DNA of 64,000 nt from Isoetes taiwanensis (taxonomy: Eukaryota; Streptophyta; Lycopodiopsida; Isoetales; Isoetaceae): positions 5,089,012 to 5,153,011 of the forward strand of contig JAJEKV010000046.1 in the NCBI GenBank assembly GCA_021234155.1, read 5' to 3'. Made by a program: the position numbers and the translations under genes. The notes beneath the pieces were generated by a model. It ran no database searches. It saw only the letters and a program-made list of their open reading frames with translations, and was not told where the DNA came from. Of this stretch, positions 39,744-48,242 are shown in pieces; position 1 is the first letter of the stretch; each line of letters starts with the position of its first letter.

Positions 39744-39990
39744 GAATAACTAGTTCTAGGACTGATGTGTCACTAGTATGACATATAATAAGACAAAACA
39801 ATAAAACCTGAAGGTGATTTGAATAAATCATGACCTATAGAAAATGTGAACAACCCTCAGGGCTGGATGGCCTCGCTGGCCAAAAGGATTATTTCTCATA
39901 ATCTACTAAAAAAAAAGGTTAACCTTCTCTTTTTCAATTTAATTGAGTCAAGTCAATTCTATTCAATCCTTTCACAAGAAAATGATAAGA
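39744..39990 (-). repeat. Isolated inverted fragment of the satellite
   Basis: The reverse complement contains, in satellite order, the ACTAGTGACACATCAGTCC region, then AACCTGAAGGTGATTTG seen from the other strand, and the GGCCAGCGAGGCCATCCAGC and TTTCTTGTGAAAGGATTGAA blocks. Intervening satellite segments are missing. It lies 3.4 kb outside the array and in opposite orientation, so the repeat also exists as a dispersed piece. Confidence 0.75.
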
Positions 39991-42913
39991 AAGCAATTCC
40001 GTGCCCAGTCAAAGTTACAGGTTATAACTGGTAAGGCACATTATTGTGAACCCACAAAATCCGAAAGTATCATGGCAAATATCTGCAAGCAAATGAAATG
40101 CTAAGTTCCAGGCAAAAGATCTACTAAGTAACAGTGAGATTACGAACAAAAATATCTGACAAAAGTGTTGAATGAAGCAAACAACTAAAGATCTAAACAA
40201 AAAACACAAAAAAAATTAAAGCAAAAACATTGAATCAAGCAAGAAATGAAATGATTAGAATTTAGCAAGTACATATCTAGAAAGAAGGCCAAAAGTGAAG
40301 AAGCTGGAAAAACCTAACAAGACCTCCAGAACCGTACATTTCCACAGTTTTGTCTATGTCTGAGCCCGGCCGCTACAAGATATGGCCTCCTAGCCAGTGT
40401 ACCTGTGAGCATCTTGCCAAGCGCCTCATTTCTAATCTTGCTTCTCTGTCAGAATGCTCTATGCCAGATCTGGAGGAAAGAAGGCCCGCTAATAAAAAAA
40501 TCATCACTCGTATAGCATACCAAGGTCGCTGTATAGAGCAAGCCACGTTTAGCAAAGCAAGAAGTGAAGAAGGACAAGGAGACGAGGGTTTCTCTGAAAG
40601 ATTAATCCAAGAACTCAAAAACCAGCATAAGAAATCACCCTAACTTGTTTTTTTCTCAAGAGCAGATGATTCTGATAACCGAGCGCCATAGCCCGAATGC
40701 CATAGGCCCATAGTTCTGCCTCAGAGGATGCATCATAGCTGCCATAGCCTCTGATCGCAGGGCCTCCACCAGAACAAAAAAATTGCAAAAGAAAAAATGG
40801 TCCCAATTTCCATGTTGTGGTGGCATGCCACCTAGTCCCACATTCCAGTGTGGACTGGCTCCAGTCGCGGGGCCCCACTGGTCCACACCAAAATGTGGTC
40901 CCAGGTAACATGCCACCATCAACGTTGGGGAAACCTTTTTCCTCCTATCGAAAAATTCCTCGTACTTTCCACACCCAATCATAAGCTATAATTTTGGGTC
41001 GGAACCCAATTGAAAGCTATAATTTTGGGAAACCTTTTTCCTCCTATCGAAAAATTCCCTGTACTTTCCACACCTAATCGGAAGCTATAATTTTGGATCG
41101 GATCGTTCCTGCATACAAAATTCACAACCGGATCCCAATTTGCAAAATGGAGATTAAATATGTACCATAAGAAAAAGAAGAAAGTAGAAGGAACTACATC
41201 TTTATAAACTTTTTTTTTTCGCATATAAGAATGGTGCTCACGTTTTGGAGCTTTATTATTAGCACACCAGTCCAACCAAGCCTAAAGCCTTTCTTGCGAT
41301 TCTAGCATATCCACGTCACAGCTCCGCCTCACCAAAAACTGATGTAGCATTGACTATCACCATTAGATCTCTATTTTGTACGATCTAGGGCTATGAAAAT
41401 TATACCGTTTCTCTCCCCTGCTTTGTTTCCTCTTACCAATCCTAGCTTGCATGAAATAAGTCTGCGACGTTTGCTCGCTCTTCTCATCCAATGAAAGACT
41501 TTGTTTCTTCGACTACAAATATACAACAAAAATGACCAAATCATGTTGTCGAAAATACAATAGATCTCGGCTTATTAATCTTATTAATGGGACGACATGG
41601 AGCATACGAGGTTTTAGCAGTAGATGGTTTCGTTATTTTGATCAATTATTTTGGCCAGAATCTGCGGATTGGGTCATACGAGGTAGGGCACCCATCTGAA
41701 CTCTATGTCTTTTGAGCGGTATTACAGTATGGAATTCAGGCTGGGTTCCCTTTGGGATTTCAGATTTGTATAAGGCCCATATAAACAAGTGCAGAAATAA
41801 CTGGTTGGAAGGAGTTATAATAGTATTAAAATCTCTGAAAAACCTTTGGTTGCCCATTTTAAAAAAGAGATTGATCTTGAAGGAATCTTCGAAAGCAGAC
41901 CTTTGTCACTTTGTACCTTATCATTCTAGTATTTGCTTCTCGAAAATTAAGTTCTTGAGGTTCTTGAGATTAACTATATTGCATGCTTTAGAAATTGTAA
42001 AACAAGGCAGTGATGCTTTCTTCATTGCTCCTGGTTTTGCGCCCAGATGCTTATATTTGATGTTAATAATTTTGGGATGAGTACAGACAGTTCCAGTTGC
42101 ATTCAGTTAGGCCGATTTATCTGTGGCTATTTCAGGAAAATTAACTATTTGTTGTAGTTATCTCGACAAATCAGGTTGGGACGCAGGGGCATGATGGATT
42201 AATAATAGTTTTGTTGGTGTGCATGCAGCACAATGTTTTGTGCTAAAGAATTGAATAAGATAGTGAAAGACAAATGTAACATCAAGAGAGGGCTTTATGC
42301 AACGAGCAGCAAAGCCCAGGCTGTATTACTCCCTATGCAAACTGCAAGAAAGGACAAGATGCAAGTTTATTTCCCAGTAAAATTGCATGAATATCAGCAA
42401 ATATTGTTATAGATGTCATAGACTCAGAAATCAAAGTTATTTCAACGTATCTGAATTAGCTTTGCTATAAGTCCAAGAGCTTGCCACAAAGGATGCAATG
42501 TAAGATGTTTCAAATGTCTTGCTAACATGGTGTGATGCAGTTTGATGTCTTTTTAAAGTGAACTTCAGATCTTAGGCTCTAATCGGATGGTTATATTTGT
42601 AGGCACTTTGAGTAAGTTCACTTGCTTACAATGCTTTGAGTGCCGAGACCTAAAAGTAAATTATGATTTGTCCATAGGGAAGAAGATAAGGTCTATTTTG
42701 TTATGTATGGTGGGGTATGTTCTGAAGAAAAAGACCTAATGAGATATTTTCTCGTTGCTAGGTCCATTGCTGTCAATGGTTATGTTGCAATCTTTCCCTT
42801 GTTGTAACAAATTATTTATTAAACACAAGGATTGGGAATTAGAATAATCAATCAGATGGTTTTAAAGTGCGTGACAAAGGATGTCGATATTGCACCAGAC
42901 ATGGGTGCAGTAG
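39991..42913. other. Unique DNA with a 99-bp tandem duplication, no confident gene
   Basis: Positions 40,928-41,097 hold two copies (period 99) of a segment starting GGGAAACCTTTTTCCTCC. A short GC-richer patch at 40,800-40,925 has partly inverted words (GTGGCATGCCACC and ACATGCCACCATC). Open plus-strand stretches at 40,350-40,643 and 41,712-42,080 have no similarity I recognise and no splice support. Confidence 0.35.
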
Positions 42914-43221
42914 AGAGCAGTACCAAACCATGTTAATGATGTAGTAGGCGCTTTGCGATCAGGCCATGTCATAGCAGTGGCGACAGGCACGCTTTATGGG
43001 CTCGCTTGTGATGCATGGTATGGTGATTAGTGCAACATGTGTATTATATCTGAAAGGGAAATGCTATATAAGATCAAAGTATTTCTAACTCTTTACTTTC
43101 TTTTACTTCCTCTTTAGCTCTACAGCTTGCCATTCAGAAGATGTACGAGATCAAAGGAAGATCTTTGACAACTCCTTTAGCAGTATGTGTTGCTGATAAA
43201 TTTAATGATGTTCCTGATTAA
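42914..43221 (+). pseudogene. YRDC/Sua5 domain exons, partial
   Basis: First exon-like segment (to about 43,015) reads DVVGALRSGHVIAVATGTLYGLACDA, given here in two parts: DVVGALRSGHVIAV and ATGTLYGLACDA. This is the N-terminal signature of YRDC/Sua5 threonylcarbamoyl-AMP synthases, which make the precursor of the t6A tRNA modification. The family motif is PTDTLYGLA; here Pro and Asp are replaced by Ala and Gly. After a 100-bp intron-like gap the second segment (about 43,116-43,218) reads MYEIKGRSLTTPLAVCVAD, the KGR and PLAVCV motifs, then hits a stop. Downstream domain exons are not seen, and the splice junction needs an awkward phase. Probably a processed-and-decayed or truncated copy. Confidence 0.6.
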
Positions 43222-43243
43222 TTTTGCTAACCAATTTTGCTAG

Positions 43244-43414
43244 GAAGACACCAGTACAGAGCTTGTATTGGCAAATTTAGCAGACTTAGAATTGGACATT
43301 CTTCTAGAGACGGAAGAAGAGAACATTGTTCCTAGAAAAGAAAATATGAAATTTCTCATCTGCATAATAGATTTTTTTGTTGCCAAGCTTCGTAGGAATT
43401 CAAAACTTCTGTAG
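43244..43414 (+). CDS. Possible terminal exon, unrecognised
   Basis: After an AG acceptor (TTTTGCTAG) an open frame of 56 codons runs to a stop: EDTSTELVLANLADLELDIL, then ETEEENIVPRKENM and FFVAKLRRNSKLL. It follows the YRDC-like segments by 23 bases but does not resemble the rest of a YRDC protein. It could be an exon of an unrelated gene or chance. Confidence 0.2.
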   Translation, partial: EDTSTELVLANLADLELDILLETEEENIVPRKENMKFLICIIDFFVAKLRRNSKLL

Positions 43415-43568
43415 TAGGTAACTTATTCCAGTTATGTTTCAAATGATACATCACCATATTCTTCAACTGCAATAAATTAATTTCTACCTAGCTTTAATAG
43501 CAGCTCCATATATCTGCACTGCTCTGCCTCTGTAAAATAATGGCAATAGAAAGAGCTGATGCAGCGAG

Positions 43569-43710
43569 AACACGATTGCAAATTAAACGGGAGTGTTGCA
43601 TCACTCCCGTTTCAAAGATTCCCTTTAAAAAAACACCATGTTTCTAAAATAAGCCTTTTTTGATAGTTGTTGAGAATTTCTAGAGGTTTGCATTTTTTTT
43701 CATGCCATTT
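43569..43710 (+). repeat. Left terminal inverted repeat (imperfect)
   Basis: Pairs with 51,700-51,844. The outer 25 bases match at about 21 positions; the rest aligns only with gaps (CAAAGATTCC, then A/T-rich runs, then TTTTGGCCC against TTTTGACCC). It includes a small hairpin of its own, AACGGGAGTG...CACTCCCGTT, that the right end lacks. Confidence 0.6.
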
Positions 43711-43921
43711 TGGCCCATCATTAGGCGAAAACTTTGTACTTATGAAACAGAAATCATAAAAATAGCGAAATTTAGGCATAGACTTGAAGAGACTGAAAGC
43801 ATTACAAAAAAAAGCACCAGAATAGAAAGGAAAAAAAAGTAATATGTTTTTAATAAATTTTTGTACATTAATATTGAAGATTCATTGTAATAAATAATGA
43901 TAATTTTAATATCACGATGAG

Positions 43922-45163
43922 TCAAAGATCTACATCATAGTCCTCCTCATTCTTTTTCTTTGCTCTCTGCCGTCTCGTCCTACGTTCAATCTACTCCTTT
44001 CTTTGGAGACTTAAGTTTTGTATCCTCCTTGTTCTTCTGGAATGGTAGCTAAAGCTACTTCTTTAAGCTCTACAAAGGTTGCCTCGTCGTCTAGTGAGCT
44101 TTCGAGAATGGAGGTCAGTATCTCCGAGGGCGTTAGTTTAGCATAATCGATGAAGACTTGGCCCCTAACTCTTGATTTTCATCCGGTAAAGTAGGTAAGG
44201 CAGCCGGTCTCATCTTCACAAAATGCACGACCTCCTTATCAATATCCACGGCTACACAGATTCGGCCCTTCTTAAGTGCACATGCGATAGTAGTACGAGA
44301 ACCGGAGAAAGCATCAAGCACCCAATCTCCCGGGCCGAGAACATGTCCGGGAGATGGTTGATGAGCTTTTGTGGTTTCGGTAGTGATTCACAATCCCGCC
44401 TTGTGCACTTGGGTCCCGCAATTTACGAAGACTATTGGAAACTCTAGGACGTTTGAAAAGTTTTGACAAAGCGGCAAGTGTTAAAGTGTTCCATGGACCT
44501 CTTCCCATCAAAACTCCAATAAGCTACATGAAGGTACTCTACCTTTGCGAGCAACCTTGGTCCTCCACCATGGTAGTTGATGTTAGCTTTGTACCTAGTG
44601 AAGCATTTAAAGTGATGTTAGCAAAAACAAGAAAACACTTCGAAAACCGTAAAGGAAACACTATTCCTAATACACTACGTAATTAAAGAGAAAAGTAATT
44701 GTATTCGGAATAAGACTTACTGCACAAGGTTTTCATATCCCGCCGAATCGGAGAACCAAAGTGATTTTTGAAAGTTGATTCCACCAAGCCGGTCGCATGC
44801 TCGAATGGAACGTAACTAAACGCCAATGTTTGGCCGTTGAGATCTGCTTGATTCCTTCAATGAAAGCATTAAACTCTAAAAATTTGAAGGGCTGGTCGTC
44901 GTATCTGCTGTCTTTAAGCTTAAACCCGTAGGGAAGATCAGCAATAACCAAAGTAAAGTCCTGTGGCTTAACCGTTCCGACAAGGTTCGTGCAATCACCA
45001 TGAATGATTGAATATAAATTGTTTTGATCAAACATGCGAATCTCTCTCAGTAGTCGGATGGTTCTGGCTCAACAGTTCTTCTTTCAGCTAACGACCTCTC
45101 TTCCCGTGCTGTTCTAACCAAATTCATAAAGCCCTCGGGCAGGTCTTTATTTTTCTTTTTGCT
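43922..45163 (-). pseudogene. Beta-class DNA methyltransferase half, frameshifted
   Basis: Exon 5 begins SKKKNKDLPEGF and meets TGA at 45,049; one base out of frame the reading continues IRMFDQNNLYSIIHGDC and then LVIADLPYGFKLKDSRYDD, where DLPY takes the place of the catalytic (D/N)PP(Y/F/W) motif IV. After a second shift near 44,800 and an intron, YHGGGPRLLAKVEYLHVAYW follows (about 44,570-44,510). Motif I comes last, WVLDAFSGSRTTIACALKKG (about 44,330-44,270), binding S-adenosylmethionine; the order IV before I defines the beta class. The C-terminus reads TPSEILTSILESSLDDEA and ends with a basic-acidic tail near 43,922. Four or so indels in total. Confidence 0.75.
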
Positions 45164-45234
45164 CTAAAGAAAAACAAAACAACAACTGTCAAGAGATCGT
45201 TTGTGCAGAGAAAAGGAATTTTGAGAGTACTTAC

Positions 45235-45373
45235 CCAGCCCTCAAAATTTGGTGCATATTGCACAATGCGCTCGTCGGATGTGGCAATTGGGTAGAGTTC
45301 CTTGCACCTTTCCCATGTTTCGACGTTTAGCTGCTCCATCAAACATGTTTGACATGTTATGACGTTCTTTTGG
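45235..45373 (-). CDS. Exon 4: Cys- and Trp-containing linker
   Basis: Opens with QKNVITCQTCLMEQLNVETW and continues RCKELYPIATSDERIV, ending FEGW at a GTAAGT donor. The CxxC and a later Cys could bind metal, but no complete zinc-finger pattern is present. Confidence 0.65.
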
Positions 45374-45548
45374 CTGCAAGACGTTAAGGAAACAATGAGA
45401 TTAAACGTAAGAATCAAGGCAAAGTAAAAGGAAAACAAATAAAAGTCAAGCTATTTGTATTCTGGAATACAAACTGGTTAACTGGTGATGCTACCTCGAA
45501 ACAATATGCAGAAAATAGTTCTGCTACAGGACAAACACTGCTTGTCTC

Positions 45549-45790
45549 TAGAAAAGCAATGTGTATTCCGGAATACAGATTGCTTCTCTAAAGGAACGCA
45601 ATGTGTATTCCGGAATACACATGCCTTTCTTTAGAGGAGCAATGTGTATTCCGGAATACACAATGCTTTTCTTTACAGGAGCAATGTGTATTCCGGAATA
45701 CACAATGCTTTTCTAGAGACAAGCAATGTGTATTCCGGAATACACATTGCCCGTGTGAAGGAAGGCATGTGTATTCTGGAATACACTATG
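45549..45790. repeat. Array of six palindromes, period 41-42 bp, inside an intron
   Basis: The 16-base palindrome TGTATTCCGGAATACA has copies at 45,562, 45,604, 45,645, 45,687, 45,729 and 45,770; the first lies in a less symmetric context and the last has one central change (TTCTGG). Spacings are 42, 41, 42, 42 and 41. Flanks such as GCAATG/CATTGC extend the symmetry to 22-28 bases in some units. A seventh, weaker copy lies at 45,455-45,472. The array lies in the intron between exons 3 and 4 of the ParB gene. Confidence 0.9.
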
Positions 45791-45850
45791 TACGCCGATG
45801 TTTTTGGGAATCTAACATGCAAAGAGTAAAGTTTGTGTCAGAGAACTTAC

Positions 45851-46080
45851 TTGTGCAATTCCTTTGACATTTCTTCTAGGCTAAACTCCTTATCAACAAC
45901 TTTTTGGAGAAGCTGCTCCAGAAGCTCCGTGTCGGAGAAGCCCTGCATTTCCCTCCAGACGGTAATGGTCATTTCTTTTTTGGGCACGTCCGAGGTTTTT
46001 TTCTTGGCTGTCTCCTTGCCCTTGCTCTTTAACTCCCCTCGCTCGAACATTGTAAATATCTCGTCCTGGAGTTCCCAAAT
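45851..46080 (-). CDS. Exon 3: charged helical linker
   Basis: Reads IWELQDEIFTMFERGELKSK, a Lys-rich stretch (KETAKKKTSDVPKKEMT), then WREMQGFSDTELLEQLLQKV. It looks helical and amphipathic; no catalytic motif. Preceded by a 63-bp intron, short but within plant range, and followed by the intron that holds the palindrome array. Confidence 0.65.
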
Positions 46081-46143
46081 CTGTTCAAGAAGATTTCACG
46101 TCAAATAGTTGGTTTGCTATTCTGGAATACATTTTGTGCTTAC

Positions 46144-47530
46144 CTTGCCATCTCTAAAAGCTAACTGGAACCAGTTGTCGTGGCCAATGAGAGACTGCCT
46201 TTTATTGGCCTTGTCATATTTCAGGCAGCATTCAATGGCACACGCCTCCTTAAGCTCCAAGGAAAACGCTGGCTTCTTAAGGTCCTCACCGTACTTTTCC
46301 TTGAAAATTACATACTCCCTGTGCATAAACCGGATCTTGTCGACAAAGCTCATCTTTAGTTTGTACTCGTTGTCAGCATTGTGGGTGTTGGCAACGATTT
46401 TTGCTTCTTCATCTGTAAGACCACAGTAGACAGCGCAGAGGACGGAGAGGTACCTCGGGTTCTTCTTTTCTTTGTAAAGTTGCCTTCTTGCCTTGAAGCT
46501 ATGATTCCCTCCCAAGACGTAGTGAGTGTAGGTGTCAGCGTTTTCTCTGTCATACTCCTGGGGGGTTGTGCACTGCTCCCTGTCAACAAGGACAACTATT
46601 GGGGCCACATGAGCATTTGGATTGCTCCTTATTCTGTCTTTCAGGTTCCTCAAGTGATCGGCATAAATTTTGCGAACCTGAAGTGGCCTTTCACCAGCTT
46701 CATTTTTCGGAGGAAGCTTCATTGAAGTGACTGGCAAATAAATGACACCTTGCACAAACTTGTGCAGGTTAATCTCTTCCATTTTTTCAGATGTTTTATC
46801 AACTTTTTTTTCCTTAATAGCAACACCAGGTGCTTTACCCTTCCCCTTCTTCTTCTTAGGTTCCTCGGGGACTTCTGTGATTTCAAGCTGCTGTACTTTC
46901 CGCTTCTTTGGTTCTTTAGCAGCTATGGTTGCCCTTGGCCTGCTAAGTTTCTTTGGCCGCACAGGGGGTTCTTCCTCGTCTTGTTCCTGGGAACCTCCAT
47001 CTGATGACCTCCCTGAAGAACTAGCATCTGAGGGTGATGATTGTGACCTTTCTCCATCTGAATGCTCGGACTCACTGACAGGAAAGTCCTCGCTTGTACT
47101 GGTACAAACCTGTCTAATTACTGAACACAGGCTTCTTTTTGACCGGTAGTGTGAAAAGAATTTGTACAGTGCCGGTGGTTGCACACTGACAATTCTAAAA
47201 AATGCGATGTCCACAACTATGAAGCCTTGGGAGGTCTTGAAGGATAGCCTCCCCACCTGACCACCTTGTCCGGCAACTTCCTCAACATCTTTTATTGTCC
47301 CAAGGTTCACAAACTCGGAGTCGGCGTACCTTTTGTTACCAGCACTTTTACAGACGTACAAAAACGTCAGTGTGCTGTATTTTCCATCTGCACCCCTGGT
47401 TACGAACCACTGCGTTTGAAAGTTTTCGTAAATAGCAGGTTCGTCCGTGTCAGCGGTGTGCTTTTGTGGGTGTGGACGCTTAGGCTTATGAGATTTCTTT
47501 GATGCCCTCTTGCTTCCTACTTCCCTGCCA
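46144..47530 (-). CDS. Exon 2: N-terminal region and ParB-like domain
   Basis: Uninterrupted for 1,387 bases, giving residues 3-465. The ParB signature is clear: APIVVLVD, then YVLGGNHSFKARRQL (residues 340-354), where GGNHS-x-x-A corresponds to the GNHR-x-x-A box of ParB/Srx-fold proteins, followed by VYCGLTDEEAKIVANTHN, the LT-x-x-EA helix. In the ParB family this fold binds CTP or acts as a nuclease; the arginine of GNHR is serine here. The acceptor is ACGTTTCAG and the donor GGCAAG/GTAAGC. The lack of stops over 460 codons, next to a badly decayed partner gene, suggests recent function or a younger age. Confidence 0.8.
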
Positions 47531-47780
47531 CTGAAACGTTTAAAACAACAATGTTAAGACAGAAATTCGAACGAAAACTGTATTCCAGAATAACATTTAC
47601 TAATCTTGTGCCCTAAAGGCCAGAAAAAGACAGGAAAACAAGCAGAAATATAGTAACTCTAAGACAATTTTTTGTGCCTTAATTGGACTCGAAATTGTTA
47701 TTTTAACCTTTAAAGTGGTCTGTTTTAGCTAAAAGGTGTCTTCATTAAGTGCTAAAAAACAAGAGTTTCCAAAAAGACAA

Positions 47781-47850
47781 GCAAAGTGTATTCCGGAATA
47801 CACTTTGCCCTTCGGGTGAAGTGCAAAGTGTATTCCGGAATACACTTTGC
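47781..47850. repeat. Pair of perfect 28-bp palindromes 42 bp apart
   Basis: Two identical 28-base palindromes centred on TGTATTCCGGAATACA, with arms GCAAAG/CTTTGC, at 47,781-47,808 and 47,823-47,850. Same core and same spacing as the intron 3 array, but different outer arm bases. They lie in the first intron of the ParB gene, 60-130 bases inside the start codon. Confidence 0.9.
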
Positions 47851-47908
47851 CCTACAAAACCAAATCAGGAAACAAAAGAAAGACGTACTATGTACTTTAT
47901 ATGCTTAC

Positions 47909-47916
47909 CTGTCCAT
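47909..47916 (-). CDS. Exon 1: start codon mini-exon
   Basis: Only ATGGACAG is coding, followed by donor GTAAGC. Joined to exon 2 it gives MDSGREVGSKRAS in the same frame as the long exon, and no other in-frame ATG lies in the first 60 codons of exon 2. The preceding leader contains half-copies of the GGAATAC motif. Confidence 0.6.
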
Positions 47917-48242
47917 TGTCTTCGCTATGTAAATCGGAATACAGCAAATGTATATTGATCGGAAGGCGCTCGGGCTGGCGACTAAATCTCTGAAAGCGGA
48001 ATACGCAACTGAGGCGCTCGATTTTCCTTTTTAAAGGTAGGCCACTGTCAGTTGTGTTTTTCTATGTAATGCGGAATACGTCTTGTCCAAACACTCTGGA
48101 CAAGTGTATTCTGGAATAGCATCTTTGCACACACACAGCAAATGCTGCACACAAAATACTATTCCGGAATAGCATTTGTATTCTTGAATATCATTAGTCC
48201 AATCGACTTGTGAGTTAGTAACAAGCCCACAATTTTTTGCAG
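47917..48242. promoter_or_regulatory. Shared divergent promoter region with degenerate palindromes
   Basis: The 326 bases between the ParB start codon and the first visible exon of the plus-strand gene hold half-sites CGGAATAC at about 47,934, 47,998 and 48,072, near-palindromes GTATTCTGGAATAG (48,106) and CTATTCCGGAATAG (48,159), and TGTATTCTTGAATA (48,178). CCTTTAAAAAGG at about 48,028-48,038 is a TATA-like candidate about 110 bases upstream of the ParB ATG. The density suggests binding by an element-encoded protein. Confidence 0.45.

Larger units (their letters stand above)
43922..47916 (-). pseudogene. ParB-like nuclease / beta-class DNA methyltransferase fusion gene
   Basis: Multi-exon minus-strand gene from ATG at 47,916 to a stop at about 43,922. 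Exons 47,916-47,909, 47,530-46,144, 46,080-45,851 and 45,373-45,235 join through GT-AG introns with every phase correct (cumulative 8, 1,395, 1,625 and 1,764 nt), which strongly supports a real spliced gene. Exon 5 starts at 45,163 in frame. Product order: basic N-terminus, unrecognised beta-rich region, acidic/Ser-rich and basic linker with PKKRKV (a classical nuclear-import motif) at residues 210-215, ParB domain at about residues 265-400, helical region, methyltransferase. ParB plus methyltransferase fusions are known in bacteria and phages; in plants I know of none that is characterised. Frameshifts in the 3' half make this copy probably inactive as an enzyme. Confidence 0.75.

Noticed and set aside
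40800-40925. MITE in the GC-richer patch
   Set aside because: Inverted words are short and out of order; no target duplication found.
45549-45790. CRISPR-like array of palindromic repeats
   Set aside because: Spacers are repeated along with the palindromes, units lie in a spliced intron, and there are no cas genes; this is a eukaryotic minisatellite.
46738-47149. Plus-strand ORF of 135 codons opposite the ParB exon
   Set aside because: Shadow frame of the ParB linker; the minus strand has the splice sites and domain motifs.
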